Below, piece by piece: positions 1 to 15,600 of a stretch of 64,000 nucleotides of DNA (within the stretch, counting starts at the first letter, position 1; each line of letters begins with the position of its first letter). A program made the translations under genes and the position numbers. The notes below the pieces were generated by a model. The model had not been told where the DNA came from, did no database searches, and worked only from the letters and a program-made list of their open reading frames with translations. The DNA comes from Psoroptes ovis (taxonomy: Eukaryota; Arthropoda; Arachnida; Sarcoptiformes; Psoroptidae): assembly GCA_002943765.1 (NCBI GenBank), contig PQWQ01000034.1, positions 1 to 64,000 on the forward strand, given 5' to 3'.

Positions 1-470
1 AGGCTATCCATCGTCAAAATTTTTGAATTTTTCGAAAAAATCTAAGGCTATCCATCGTCAAAATTTTTTCGAAAATTATATATCGAAAAAAATCTAAGGC
101 TATCCATCGTCAAAATTTTTCAAAAAATCGAAAAAATCTAAGGCTATCCATCGTCAAAATTTTTCAAAAAATCGAAAAAATCTAAGGCTATCCATCGTCA
201 AAATTTTTCAAAAAATCGAAAAAATCTAAGGCTATCCATCGTCAAAATTTTTCAAAAAATCGAAAAAATCTAAGGCTATCCATCGTCAAAATTTTTCAAA
301 AAATCGAAAAAATCTAAGGCTATCCATCGTCAAAATTTTTGAATTTTTCGAAAAAATCTAAGGCTATCCATCGTCAAAATTTTTCAAAAAATCGAAAAAA
401 TCTAAGGCTATCCATCGTCAAAATTTTTGAATTTTTCGAAAAAATCTAAGGCTATCCATGCTTTAGTCAA
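1..470. repeat. 44-bp tandem satellite array
   Basis: The unit core AGGCTATCCATCGTC recurs at 1, 45, 97, 141, 185, 229, 273, 317, 361, 405 and 449. The spacing is exactly 44 bp except for one 52-bp step (45 to 97). Between cores lie A/T tracts of two kinds, one with TTTTTCAAAAAATCG and one with TTTTTGAATTTTTCG. The array runs off the left edge, so its full length is unknown. The last copy breaks off after AGGCTATCCATG. Units are head-to-tail with no unique spacers, so this is a minisatellite or satellite and not a CRISPR array. Confidence 0.95.
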
Positions 471-693
471 ATTTTCCAGTTATTTGAAATAAGGCAAACA
501 TTAAATTTTTTTGGTGTAAAATGCCAATAAAGTTTTTTAATGAATCAAAAAAAGACATTAAAAATTTTTGAATAAAAAAATGAATCACACATATTAAAAT
601 AAAATTTTTTACACAAAATGAGCAAATCAAAAAGCTAATGATCATTGGTTATATAAATAATTTACATTTGAAAAAAATTTTAAAAAATTAGAA
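471..693. other. 3' flank of the ABCA gene
   Basis: This is AT-rich sequence between the satellite and the ABCA stop codon. It probably holds the ABCA 3' UTR. No supported coding exon is seen. Confidence 0.5.
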
Positions 694-3600
694 TCACTTT
701 GATGGTTTTAGTTGTCGATTTTTTGACTTATTTTTTCTTACTAATGATGATGATGATTGTTGTTTATATTTTTTATGATAATTATAAGATTTTCGATGAT
801 TATGACTTTGATCGATTGATGTGATATTTGTGGTTGTACAATATCTACAACATTGTATTGGCTGTTGTATTGGTGGCATCGAATTCTGATCATATAATAA
901 ATTCGGTGGAAATGATCTATGAAACATATTCGGAAGATGTGGTTGTGATGGTGGTGGTGGCGGTGGCAGCGGCTGTCTTTGAAAATATTTACAACAAGAT
1001 TGTCCATCTCTTTTGTCAAATATCAGTGATGATAAATTATTATCATTAAAACTATGTCGATGCATTAATCGATTGTTTTTGTTTAAATTTTTCATCGATT
1101 TACATGCATCGATCGTACGGTCCATTGTTTTAGTTTTTCTTTTTCCAATACGTTTATTATCTAATGTTGTTTGATGTTTAGACAAAAATCTGGTTAATGG
1201 TGAACATTTTCGATTAATTGAATTATTTCTTTGCCATGATGGCAACAATTTTTTGATATTATTACTATTATTTGAATGATTGAGAGGCAGTTGTTTCGGA
1301 CACAATGATACAAGCATTGATGCATTTCTTTTGATCTTATTTCTGGCATCTTTGGTCATTTGAATAGATGAATGATGATGAGAAGCTCGAAGATCGAATT
1401 CATTATTATTCTGATTATTTCGAATCATTCGTTTACCATTAGCTGATCGTTGTTCTTCTCGGCAATCGAAATCATTTGTTTGTTGATTGGCAAAACTTAC
1501 AAATACCTACATGATTCAAAAAACAAGGAATTATGTTTAAATTAATCAGAGATCTTTCGCTCTGGGGCTATCAATCATCAATTTACCTGATCAAGTGTTG
1601 TTTGACTAACAGAAAAATCTTGTAATGATAATAATGTACGGGCATTTTGTAATACTTGAAATATATGAGATAAAACAATATCATTGGTTGGTAAATTAAA
1701 TTCCAACATTGTATGATGATGTGCCTAGGAAGTTAAAAAATTAGGATCATTTTCGATTTCGAATCAAAACAAATTCAAAAATTACCCTTAAAATTGATTG
1801 TGGAAAATTTTCACGAATAAATTCGATTGCTTCATTAAAATTTGCTTTGGTTTCCGATAATCTCAGCGTAATGATGTAACCGGTACCAAATCTAATTGAT
1901 CAATTAAATTAATCGATTAATATGGTCATATCTCAAACACAAAAGAAAAGACTTACTTATGTTTCAAATATTGTGGACTACCAATACATTTAAATTTACC
2001 ATTAACCATAATGGCTAAACGTGAACAAAGTATATCACATTCTTCCATACTATGTGATGTAAGCAATATCGATCGATGTTCACGTATTGCATTTTGAATA
2101 TTATGACATACATGTCGACGGCTAAGTGGATCAAGACCACTGGTCGGTTCATCCTATTAAAATATTGTAAATTAATCATCAAAATCATGAAACAAATCAC
2201 GAAATAAAAGTGAAATTTACCAATAAAATCAATTGTGGTCTTCCTAGCATTGCAATGGCTAAGCATAGTTTTCGACGATTACCACGACTTAATGACTGTA
2301 CGGGCATCGTTGAATGCATTTGTAATTGAAATTTTTCAATCGATTCTTTGACAACCTATTTCGAGAATGTGAAAACAACGATTAACACAATTGATTTTTC
2401 AAATGTAATCAAAAATTTACCTTTGAAATCATATGATTAGGTATACCACGAAGGCGAGCATAAATAGTTAAATGTTCAATCGGCGTTAGGAAGCTGTCTA
2501 ATGCATCAGCTTGTGGACAATAACCAATTGATTCATTCAAATAATTACTATTCAACGCTTCACGTATATCTTTGCCATTGAACATTGTTTCACCAGTAGT
2601 TGCTTTCATTTGTCCAGTTATAATACGAAATAATGTAGTTTTACCGGCACCATTAATGCCGAGCAAACCAAAACATTCACCTCTTGGAACTGAAAATGTT
2701 ATATTCTTGACCGCATTACGGCAGCCAAACATATTTTCGAATCTTTTTGTAACATTCAATACTCGTAATATATCAGAACTTGGTGATGATGTCATCAGAC
2801 TATTACTATTGCTCGATATCGAACTTGTAGTCGATTGAATATCGGATGAATTTTTTCGATTAAAATCGATTGAATTATTATTTTGTTGTTGTTGTTGCTG
2901 CTGCTGCTGCATTGGCATCGATGAACCGAATGCCGTATGAACACGACGTCTTTCATGTGCAACATCACTATCTTCATCTGTATTATCATCAGGATCAGAA
3001 TGTTGATGGATTTTATTCGAAGATGATGATAATGATGATGATGAACGACGATAATAATTGAATTTAAATGTAGAAACGAGATCACATTCAATGGCTAAAT
3101 TTAGGATGAAAAATACGAATCCTTGTACAATGAATATGGTATAATGTCGACCTAATAATTCCAATGTAAATGGATTAACATATGTATCTTGATCGAATAA
3201 ACTATAAATATCGGCAAACAGTTGATTACGATGAATGTCAACAATACCGCTCAACAGCAAATATGGTGGTAAAAATATGGCAATCTTTTCAAACCATTGA
3301 TAAATGATTGGTGTAATTTCAATCAATTTAAATACATCGATCATTAAACGCATGACCATTGTATGAATGCCAATAAATAATGATAAACAATAAATGCCCA
3401 TAAATGCAATACTTGGTTCATCGAAACATTTTTCAAGCAAATAAACTAAATTAATCATAGCCCAACCAAAAAAGAATAGTAATGTTAAAATAGCTGGCAG
3501 ATTTAGTCTTGAAATATAAATTGGTAATTGAAAAAACAAGATGATTGCCGATGCTAGACCAATGGCAATCAATAAAATGGTCAAATCCCATAACAGGCTA

Positions 3601-6600
3601 GATGTCCAATACAGTAATGGTCCAACACCGAATGTTTTTTGTAAATGTTTTTCTTCATAAATTCTTTCTCGTACCACATAAAATACAAAACTGGTCGGTA
3701 TGAAAATGAAACCAACCAATATGATAATGGCAATACCGGCATCACCTGCCTGTTGCATCACTGATTGATCACCAATTTGATTCGAACGTACATGTAATGG
3801 ATGTGAATATGTTGTTATACGATACGATGATTCGTTTGCGCGTCCAATTGCCTTAAGATTGGCTCTTAACAATGCATTATTGATTGAATTCAAATATGAT
3901 GGCATCGTATGAAAGCCATTGTTGTCATACCAAACTTTAACGATTCTTCGTTTTGGCATCGTCGTACGATGTGATCGGATCGAACGAAAACTCCAACCAC
4001 CCCAACGTCGATCCATAAATTCTGGCTGTGTTCGTAATAAAAATGGATTTATATCGTTCAATTTACTTAGATTATAAATCCAACCATAATTTCCTTCGAA
4101 TGGTAACGGTATAAAATGTGACATTGTTTGTATGTCATGAAAACAATCTTGACATTTACATGATGAACGTGAATTACGATTCCAAACAGTACCTTTTAAT
4201 GTAATCAAATGCAGCGGTAACGGTGATTCGAATTCATTTCGATACATAATTGGACATTTGGCTGTACGCCATCCATTTCTTGGTGGCATACAATCAACAT
4301 CATTATTATCATTGTCGATTTGATTATTCATTCGGATCAATTCTTGTTCAATCATACGAAAACTGTCGTAAAAATTTCCATGTTTATTATGATTATGTAT
4401 AAATGATACAGTTGAATGGCCATATATGTAAGGTGTTAATGGTAGCGCTGGATCCGGTGCAAATGATGGTTTAATCAATGTCATTGCCATTGCAAATGCA
4501 ATGAATAAACATGGTAAAAATAGTGAACAAAATAATGATTTCCAATCTCGTACAGTGTGAAGAAAGCGTTTATGAAATAATGCAAATAACTGACGAAATT
4601 TTAATCGAACGCCATGATCATTTGGATGATTTTCCATGTTATCAATATTATTATCATTATCATCATTGATGCTATGGCCATCATTATCTCGACAATTTCG
4701 GTCATCAATTCTTGATGATGATAATGTTGTTTGATAACTTAATCGTCGTGCTACAGCCAATTTTGCTTCATCCACTGGCATATTTGATTCTTCAAGACTG
4801 CATAATGTCAAAAATACTTCTTCCAATGTTGTACTGGTCACACCATAATTACCGAATCCAAGTGTTCGAATATTTGAATCTAAACAACTGAAAAATGTTG
4901 CATAATCATGTGCGATGCCATGATCATCAAAATGTGGCAACGAAAGTATGACTTGTCCATTATTATCTTCAACAAATGATGCATTCGGTATTAAACATTT
5001 GGTGAATGCCATCAATCTCTCGACTTCATTACGAGGCTGTTGTAATGTTATTCGACTATCGAAACTATTTATGTTAATCTCTTCATCTGATTGTTTCGGT
5101 GAATCGTCATTGATTTCATCAGTGAATGAATCACAATCAAGCGAATCAGTTTGTCTTGAAACTGTAAGGCGATAGCCACAGCCATATTTGGATTTCAGCA
5201 ATAATGGTGAACCAATACATAGTAATTTACCGCAATAAATAACGGCCACTTCATCCGAAAGGATATCAGCTTCATCCATGTGATGTGTGGTCAACAAAAT
5301 TGTTCGTGATCTTTTTTGTTGAACAATCAAATCCCAAATTTGTCGCCGTGCAACCGGATCAACGCTTGCTGTCGGTTCATCCAGTATAATCAATTTGCTA
5401 CCGCCAACAAATGCCAGCGCTACACAAAGTCTTCGCTTTAGGCCACCGGATAAATGTTTGGCAACTTGATGCTGTAAATGCCATAATCCCATATTATGCA
5501 GGATTTCATTCACATCTTGTTCAATTGATTTCGTATCTCGAAGTAATCCTTTAAGTTCGGCAAAAAACAGCAAATGTTCACGAACGGTTAAATCATTGAA
5601 CAGCGTATTATATTGTGGACAATACCCTAGCAAACGTCTTGCATGACTAAAATCATCCGGTATACGATAACCATAAATGGTTACTGCACCTGAAGTTGGT
5701 GGTATTTGACCAGTAAGCACATTGATAGTTGTTGTTTTACCTGCACCATTTCTACCCAGCAAGGTTGTAATTTTACCTTCTTTAAGATTAAGATTAAGAT
5801 TCGATACGGCAACATGCTTGGACCGGTTACATTGGCCATTATAAATTACATAAAGGCCATTAATTTCCATGCCAAGCGAATTTTGACTAATTGTCGATGA
5901 TGATGCTGTTGTTGATTGACTTGGTTTACGTGTTAATGTTGTTGCACCACCACCACCACCACCACCAGCAGCAGCAGCACCATTACAATCAATATAATGA
6001 TTGTTGATTATTGCTTTTTTCAATGTACCTGATATGATTGTTTTCAATGTACCATCAGCAATCATATGATCATCATGATTAAAATGGAAAAATGCCTTAC
6101 TACTCAATGATTTCCATTCATCTGGATCAACAATATTGAATGCACCATTATCCATATCATCATCATTATCGAATGATATGGATGCATTATCATTATCATT
6201 TCTTATATCAACTTGATTATGATGATCAATACAATCTTGATCGTATCGTTCAATAGTCGTATAATTATCATTCGAATGTTTTAAATGATGATGATTAATG
6301 TTCATAGGCTTCACGGCTACTGTTGATCGATGATTACCACCATCACTTTCATCGAATCCAAATGATCGAATAAAATCTTTGGTCCAATATGAAAATGATA
6401 GGAAAAATAATGGCGAATATCGTCGAGCATTGTTACCGGGTGGATGTACATGCGAAATATACCAAGCGATTAGAAAATATAACACCGAATCGATAGCCAT
6501 CATAATCAATGATGTACCAACATTCATCGTATCACCTTGCATAGGACTATGCCATAAATTATTCCATTGCATACCGACACCTTGAACTTCGAATCGGGTC

Positions 6601-9600
6601 ATGTACATCATACCGAAACAAAATGATGTTGACATTGATAAACATGTCATAATTTTCTGTGTGAAACTCATTTCATTTTCTAAGGTTATGGCCACCATAA
6701 ATGGAAGGAAGGAAGCAAGATATGCAACAATACCGGACAATGCAGCAATGGTTGATGTACGAAAAAACGAGCTAATCATATAGCAAAACATCAATAGTGA
6801 TACATTAAAGGTCATAAAAAATACGAATAAAAGTATAGGATCGGATGCTGGCAATAATTGACCAATATACAGCAGGAATATAGCACAAACAGTTGCAAAT
6901 GCCATGATTGTAAATCCAATAATGAACCAAGTAAGCCATGCAACACCTGATCTCAAACCCATTACACGCATTACTTCTTCAAGGTGTGATTCACGTTCCA
7001 ATACGTGTTCACGAATCAAATATGCAATCAAAAATATCCATGCCATGGTGGTTAATAATGGTGCCAGTGATCGTATATAATTACCATATTTATCACTACC
7101 ATAACAAAGATATGGTTGTTGTTGTAAATGTATTTCTGGATCTATTGGCAGACTTTTCTGGTCACTTGTTCGATTCGTTAAAATACTCATTATTGAACGA
7201 TCAATCATTTCTTGTATTTGTATGAAACCATGTAAATATTGCATATCATCAATATAATGATCCCGAGGACCTGGTTCCCATATACGACTTTTCAATACTT
7301 TAGTTGATGGTACAAAATCAATATCGATACGTATTTTATATTCAATATTCTTTGGCAATGTGCTCAAATTCAAATAATCATCATGTTTTCCAGCAAATAC
7401 AATGCCAGCAATGAATTGATGTTGTCGTGTCAAATTTCTTGCCATTTCTTCCAGAACAATTTCATCGTCGACACCAACAAAACGATCAAATGATGCACAA
7501 TTGGCAACTTGTCCAATCAATTTGACAAGCGCAGAAATATTACCAGATTTTGTTAATTTTTCAATCAAATCAAATGTATCGAAATCATTGAATAGTCCAT
7601 CAGCTTCACCATTGATGAATACGGATCGAATCAAATGTTTTACATGATTCATACGATTATTAACATCGGATTGATGATAAAATGTTTCGAGACTGGACAA
7701 TGTTTGTGACCATGCATGAAGCATTTCGACCATTCTTGGCATAAATTTCAATGTTGAATTCATTTGTTCCATAATTGCATTGGTTATCGGTGCTTTTGGT
7801 GTGTACAGGATTTTACCGACTAAAATTGGTTTCAAAAAATTCCAAATTACTGGTCCACCTTGTAGTTGCATTATTTGTTTATAGCCATCCATACAAAAAT
7901 CAGTGCTGAAGGTGCTCAGCTGTTCATTCATCGTTACAATTTTTGGCTGCTGAATTTTAGCTCGTAATGATTGAATTCCACGTATCAACGATGGATTTGT
8001 ATTGCCACATATCAATTTACCAATTAAATCCGTAGCATATGACAGTGTAAGATTACGTAAATTTAAACTTATGACCGTCGGGTCGCCCAAATTTTTCAAT
8101 GATAATGTCATATTTCGTATATATGATTTAATCAATGGCATTGCTTCGGCAGTCGCTTTGATTGCATTTAATGCCTTCGATATTTGATCCTGGTCGATTT
8201 TAGCTTTGTTCAACAAACTATTTTGTATCAAATCGACAATATTAAATGTTAACCGTCGAATAACTAATTGATTAAGTATTTGATTATTAAATTTAAAATC
8301 TTCCGTTACACTTAGTGTACAAAGAACGTTGGTAATCATTTGTTGATTAAGACGTTGATCATCGTTGCTATTGGGTAATTGAAATTTCAATTCATCAAAC
8401 AATAATGTTTGATTACAGAATGCTGTCGAATCAAAGCGAACACGAGCGGACATTTGTAGAAATTCACTTAGATCAATCGATGCATTCATTATTCGTTCGA
8501 CCAGCGATCGTTGAATGGCAAGATTTTTTTCCAAAAATATTTTCACATTATCTTCATTCACTAATAAATCGGCGATTTTATATTTAATTTGAAACAATCC
8601 AAATTCAGATAATTTTCGAAGGCTTCGCAAACCGACCAATATTCGATTCAATGAATCAACAATAGGACCATCATTATTTAATTTTGGTGATAATTTTTCA
8701 ATAATCAAATGGATAGCGTCATAAAGTGTATTGAAATTTCGAGCTCGAGTCATCGATACAAATGATATCAACAGATGATTAATACCTTTTTGACTAAAAC
8801 TTTCAGATTTCAATGTTGAATCTGTCGATGATGATTGTTGTTGTTGTTGTTGTTGAATTACATTGATTTTATTAGTAATATCATTCAATATACCTGATGT
8901 CCATATTTCAGTCAGCTCTGGTATCAATACATCATTAATCCAATTTGATTGTATTAATTGTTGATGTTGTAATCGTTGTAAACGTTTTGCAATTGAATCA
9001 TGATCAATAATCGATATTAATGAATCAATAATTGGCATTAAATTATTATTATTACTACATAGTAAATCATATAATGATTTTTGTTCGATATTCGAGTGAT
9101 TATTGCTATCACTGTTATTGTACATGACCATTGATGGCTTAACAATGATTGGCAAGTAATAATTGTTCGAATCTAAAAATCTAATCGATTCTTTACGCTT
9201 ACAAATCATTTCTTTCAGTGCAATATTACTAAAATTATGCCATGATACAGCATTCACATCTAACATTGAATCCGTTAACAAACGGATAGCTTGTTTAGCA
9301 CGTGATCTTGACAATGTTGATATTCGATCTAATGTTGCATTCAAATATTCAGATAAATCAATATCATTACGGATTATATCAGTGATCGGTACATAGGCTG
9401 GAACTTGATTCAGAATGAAAAAACTGAATGTTTGCCACAGCTGGCGAACATTGTTCCATGATACACCACTATTTTCATGTGACAATTTATCGATTGTTGT
9501 CAATAATCGATTCAAAAATCTAATATAACGCAGCGAATGCCTTGATAATATTGTATTTGATGATTTCCGCGAAACCAACAATGAAAATAAACGTCGTTTA

Positions 9601-12600
9601 CGACATGCTTTCAATTCGGACCAAAATTTTCGACTGTATATTTGTTTAAATATATCTTGACCAACATTTACCCAGCGTGCCAGAAATCTTAAAGGTGTTA
9701 CACACCGTTTTTGATTCGATGATGATGTGGATGATGCAAACACTGTCAACATATTTTTCAGATCTAAATGTTTAGATAAATATGAATATGCTTCATCAAA
9801 TTTCCAATCAGGCATTTCACATAGGATTATTTTCATGTCCGGTGCTTTAGGATCATATGGGAAATCCAGCAATAAATTATCATTCGAATCAGTCATATTA
9901 AATGGATTAGTACCATTTTGGATTGATGATGATTGATTCATTTGTTTATAATTACAAATATATTGATCAATAGTATCCAACAATGATGGTACTGAACGCC
10001 AACTATTCAATAATAGCTCTTTAAATGTAATCATTTTGGTATGATTTTGTCGTGCTTTCGTAGACATTATTGTTTCAATGAGAATATCGCCAGTACCCAC
10101 CACATTTTCAATGGATTCTAATTGTTTTAATTTAAGAAAATGAATGACTTGATCTAATTTTTCATCATTATTTTTATCACTATTATAATCAAGCATTCGG
10201 GCTAATACTTGTGTCAGTTTACCAATTCTTTCACGTATTTTCCGATGTGATACGAATTTTGGACGTGGCGATGTTTTAATATTGAATAAATTTGATTTAA
10301 ATGTTAAACTATAAATCCAATCTGATGGATGATTATGACATAGCAACAGTAATAAATCATTGAAATATTCATCAACAATTAATGATGAATTATTGTTTTG
10401 ACGATTCTTATTAAAGCTATTCAGCGTTGGACACAGTTCATCATGTAATATGTTTGGATGTTCAGCAAAATAATGGCTTATTTGCCGTATCCAACGTAAC
10501 TGACGAAACGTCGCGAACGTTATGAAATGATTAACTTCAGGAAATATTAGATTCGATACAGCAGTCGTTAGCAAGGATGACAATGATCGTTTCGGTGATT
10601 GCTGTAGTATGATCGATAATTTATTATTTTGATTATTCGAATTCGAATTCGATTGTGATTTCATAATATCAGGTCTAATTGGATACATAGCATCGGTTAA
10701 TTGTAATGCACGTAAACTATAAGCAAACATTTCCGATATTAAATATGTGAGACGATAGAAGGCTTTCCAAATGACATGTTCATCAGCAAATGAATCCAAC
10801 AATTGAAACAGCCGCATCAATGTCAATGTACGAACACTATTCGGATATGGACTTATTTCTTCTTGCCACCAGTGAAAAAAACGATTCCATTGTTTAATAT
10901 CGAGTAAAGGTGGTACGGTCATCATCATTGACATTTCTTCATTCGAATTAATTCGATGCTGTGGCTGCTTTATGGACGCAGCAAAATGTTGTATCATTGC
11001 TTGTAGATCATTTGAAAAACTATTGTTATTATTCATAGTAGAAGGTGTCCATAGACATTGTGAAAGTGGATTTAAATTACGCCAAAATTGCCCAGGTTTT
11101 CTATTATCATTACATAGTAATGTTTGTAAATTACGAAGCGTGAAAATGATTTCAGATGATAATGATTGTGGTGCAATAGCAAAAACATGATGGAAATCTT
11201 CATTTGATTTCAGACGGCAAAAACCTTTACGATGATTACCATATTTCAATGACATTTGTATATAATTGTAAAATTTTTTCTGTGAAAGAAATGTATTCAA
11301 ACCAGTGGATGCCAGTGTAAATGCTGAATTTATGGTTGAATATAAGGCCATTATATCGGTTTTATTTGAATATAATCGTGGTATTACGTTCCAGGTTAAA
11401 CCTTCCAACGGTATATGGTTCAATCCACAATTTAAACTCATCAAGATTTCATGTATCGATTCAAATGTTGATGGTGAAATGATCTGGCGTAGAAATGATT
11501 CAAATGATTTGATCATAATTGTGTTTGTCTGGTCATTTTGATCATTATTGTTCAATGACAAACGATTCAATTTAGCCAAAATGATTTGCCAATCATTTAA
11601 TTTTAAGAAATCACGTTTATATATGGGGTCATTCAAAATAAGATCAATATTTTGACCAATTTCTTTCAACAATACATTTATCAATTCATTATTGCTATAA
11701 TTCATCAATGATTGTCGAGAATTACGAAACCATTGGCTATAAATTGCATTGAAATCAATTTGGCAGATATCATTTTTAGCTTTTTGACCCCGTAAATCGA
11801 TACTATCGTCGATTATTAAATATTGACCGATTGGCTGCCGACAAAATGTACGCCATATTGATCTAATATCACCATATTTATTCACAAACAATCGACTTAG
11901 CCGATTTGGATCCAATTGTATTGTTTGAATGATTGTTTCAGCTGCCATCAACGAATGATTATCCCACCAATCTAATATTGAATCCAGTAAATCCATTTGT
12001 AATAGAATATCTTCATCATCAGTATTATTTGTATAATTAAATGATTGAGCATTATTAAGGCTATTGTTTTTGTTGTTGTTGTTGCTAACATGAATACTGC
12101 TCAATTTATAACGTTGCCGCAGTCGCTGTGGTAATTGATTGAATGCAAATATAATGGCCATTATAATATCACGTTTTTCTTCATAATTATTCTTATTTTT
12201 AATGACGATTGGTGGTAATTGTAAAATTTTACCATTATTATTATTACTGATATTATTATCATGTTCATTATCGAATAAAAATCTTTGTAATTTCAATGAT
12301 ATTGATTGTAATGCAAGCGTATATCGTTTACCATAAAAATTTCGATTTTGATTATTAATTTGTGTCAATAGATTTTGTAGAAATTCATGATTTAAACGGA
12401 ATTTCGCAATTAAATGATTAATGAAACGTGGTGAAAATTCACCAAACAATGTCAAGAAACGATAAACGCTTTGATATGAGGCAACGAATGATGATTTACT
12501 GCTCGATAATTCGGCCAATGATTGTGTGTACCATGTTGAATTCAAATGATTAGAGATTTCGATCCATTTACGTGGTAATGATAGTTGTAAACAGCTTTTT

Positions 12601-15600
12601 AATTGTTCAGGCAGTCGACATAATTTATTTTGAATGTTCAGGTATAATTTTTGCTGATTCAAATCGAATATCTTAAGATTTAAATGATTCGATGAATTCG
12701 AACACAATAAATCTTGTAATGTTGTCACCATTGATAAATGATTCAAATCACTGAATAGTAATTGATTTATGAATAATTCAATGGCTTCGGTTATGTGATC
12801 AATGAGGAATAATAATTGATTTCCATCATTATTATCATTTTCAGCGTTGATCGTCGTTGATTGTTGTTGTCGTTTATCAATAATATTGAATAATTTACAC
12901 TGAGTATTATTATTGTTTGAATCATTTAAAAAATTCCAAGATATTTGATTGATTAAATCAAATATATTTTTCATTGAATAACTTGCAAATTTCAGCGAAA
13001 CGAAAAAACAACGCCATTCATTATCATTAACTATTGGTGCCATCAGCTTACCCGAAACACCATAATCACATATTTGACTAAATGTTTCATTCAAAGACAT
13101 GTAACGGATGGCAAACGGTGTGATGATATCGCCGAAATATGTCAGCGTTCCGGCCATACCTTGATCGAAAAATTGTTGAAATTGTAAACGACCACGTACA
13201 AATGAGTTACGTAACGATTGATCAAGATCTTCAACTTCGGGGAACCATATTAGATTACTGTCGGCAAAAATTAATTTTTCAGCCGATTCTTTCATCGATG
13301 AAATAGTATGTGCAGCTTCGACCCAATCCAATTGTGGTACATGTTGATAAATCATACTTAGATTATTTGATTTATTTTGCAACACATGTATTAATGGTGC
13401 ACCACGTGATTGATTATTAGCCGGTGTAATTAATTCATCAATAATTCGACCTTCATCACCTTCATTCATATTGATTTGACGGCAGAGGAAATTTTCGGCC
13501 GAATATATTTCTTTACGATGTTGGTCATTATCAATGGACAATATATCAGCAATACTAAAACGATTACATGGCCAATCGGCAATGAATGCATTGGATAATT
13601 GAAACATTCGTTCGACAAAATTGGGCAGATTCAAAAATACTGTATCAAACATGGAATCCATCAATACTGGTAGTAAATGTAAATTTTTCCTTAGGAAATC
13701 TTGCAGTGTTGGCGATCCCATTGATAGTTGTTCAATGTGCAATGCTTCATTTTCAATCGCTTGATCAATTTCATCCATAATAAAATTCAACAGTTCATTT
13801 ATGATTATATTTTTTCGATGAATATGAAACCATATTGGTGAATTCATTATACGCTCCGGTGTGAAACAATTAGCAGTCAATTGTATAACACGTGACAATA
13901 ATATTAAACGATCAAATAAACGATTACGTTTCCAATGGTGTCGAATTTGTTCGATTATCGATGACCATGTATTAGCATTAACGGATTTAGTGGCCAACAA
14001 ATATACTTCAAGCATACGTGTAGTGAAATTGTTCCAAAATTTTGTCGAATCATCATTGTTGCCATTATTATTATTAACATTGGATTTATCCGTATTATTA
14101 GCATTATTATAATCAAATAATGATAATAAATTTGTATCATTCATTGATGAAAATGTATAATACAACTTGGTCAATATTGATGTTGATTCATCATCATCAT
14201 TTTGTTTCAAATAATTTTGACCAAAAAATATACAACCTAATTCTTGAATGCCTTGTAATGTACCTAAATCTTCATTGATCATGACAATTTGCTCACCAGT
14301 TTCATCATCGACGCTGGTTACAAATATTGATTGAAATTGTTCAAAATTACACATTGCCCGTTGCATATCTATACATTTTCTTGGTAATGTACCATTACTG
14401 ACTGATGATATCAATAAATGTATTAATTTATCAAAATAATAAATTTTATCTTCATTCAATGCACGTGTAAATGCACCGCTTAAATGTTTCAACATTGAAT
14501 CTGTAATACGTTGAATCAAGTTGAATAATGGTAGTATAAGTGATTGAAATTTTTCCGGTATAATCGAATTGAACAGGTTACTAACGGCTCGAATGTTGGT
14601 GGGGAAATTAATGATGAATTTTTCAATATTTTTCGATGATATTTGTGGCTTTTGTTCGCTGTCATTTGCCATTTCCAGCATCATTTGTAAACCTTGTACA
14701 GCATTCAACAATGATTTCCATTGTGGTTGATGAGTGAATTTTTCAGCATCATCAATGAATCGATCCATATTGGCTAGGATTTTTGGCAAAAAACGGCGAC
14801 CAAAACTATCGGTAGGATAATTGGTGGCTGCAATCGATAATAGATTAACATTTGTTGATTCACTGGTGTCCAAATCATCCAGCGAATGTAAAATTGTCAT
14901 TTTTCTATGTTCAGGTGATGAACGATTTCGATTATTAGCATTATTATTATTAGCCGAATATATTGTTTCATAATCATTTTCAACATCTTCAAATGGATAA
15001 TCTTGATCTTGAAATGAATCCAATGATTCATCTGTTGCTGCTGCAGCTGCAGCTGATGATGACGTCGCTTCTGTCATTGAACTTAGCGCAGAATGTGCAA
15101 TCGATTTCAATGTTGAATCTTCCGATTGATAAAGACGCCACAGATATTCGATTCGTTCACGTTGTCGTTGATAAATCAGCTGTTGTTGTTCATTATTATC
15201 ATTATCATCATCATTATTACTATCAATGCTACCACCAGCAAAAATTGGTTCAATATCATTAATAATTTTCAACAATGTTCGAGGATCAATTTCACCCGAT
15301 CGTAGGACATCGAATAGTCCAGGTAAATCATACAGCCATGATGTATTACGCAATGCGGTGATTGATGGAAATATATTTGCACGATCAATAGTCATAATCA
15401 TTGAACGAATATTATTTAAATATTGTTCATGTTCATTTAAGCCTACTGAATGAAATAGCAACGATAATTGTCGTAGAATATTACCAAAATCAATATTATC
15501 TTGTACAAGATCGAATAAATAATATAGGTCTTTACGTTCCAATAAGCATAACCTTTGAGACAAGAATTGTATATCATCATCATTATCATCGTTATTATCA

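Noticed and set aside
1..470. Regular repeats resembling a CRISPR array
   Set aside because: Units abut with no unique spacers and the DNA is eukaryotic.
2572..3091. Short ORFs opposite or out of frame with ABCA
   Set aside because: They come from CAT/GAT/CAG repeats read in other frames, with no family motif. The same applies to the other small ORFs opposite ABCA.
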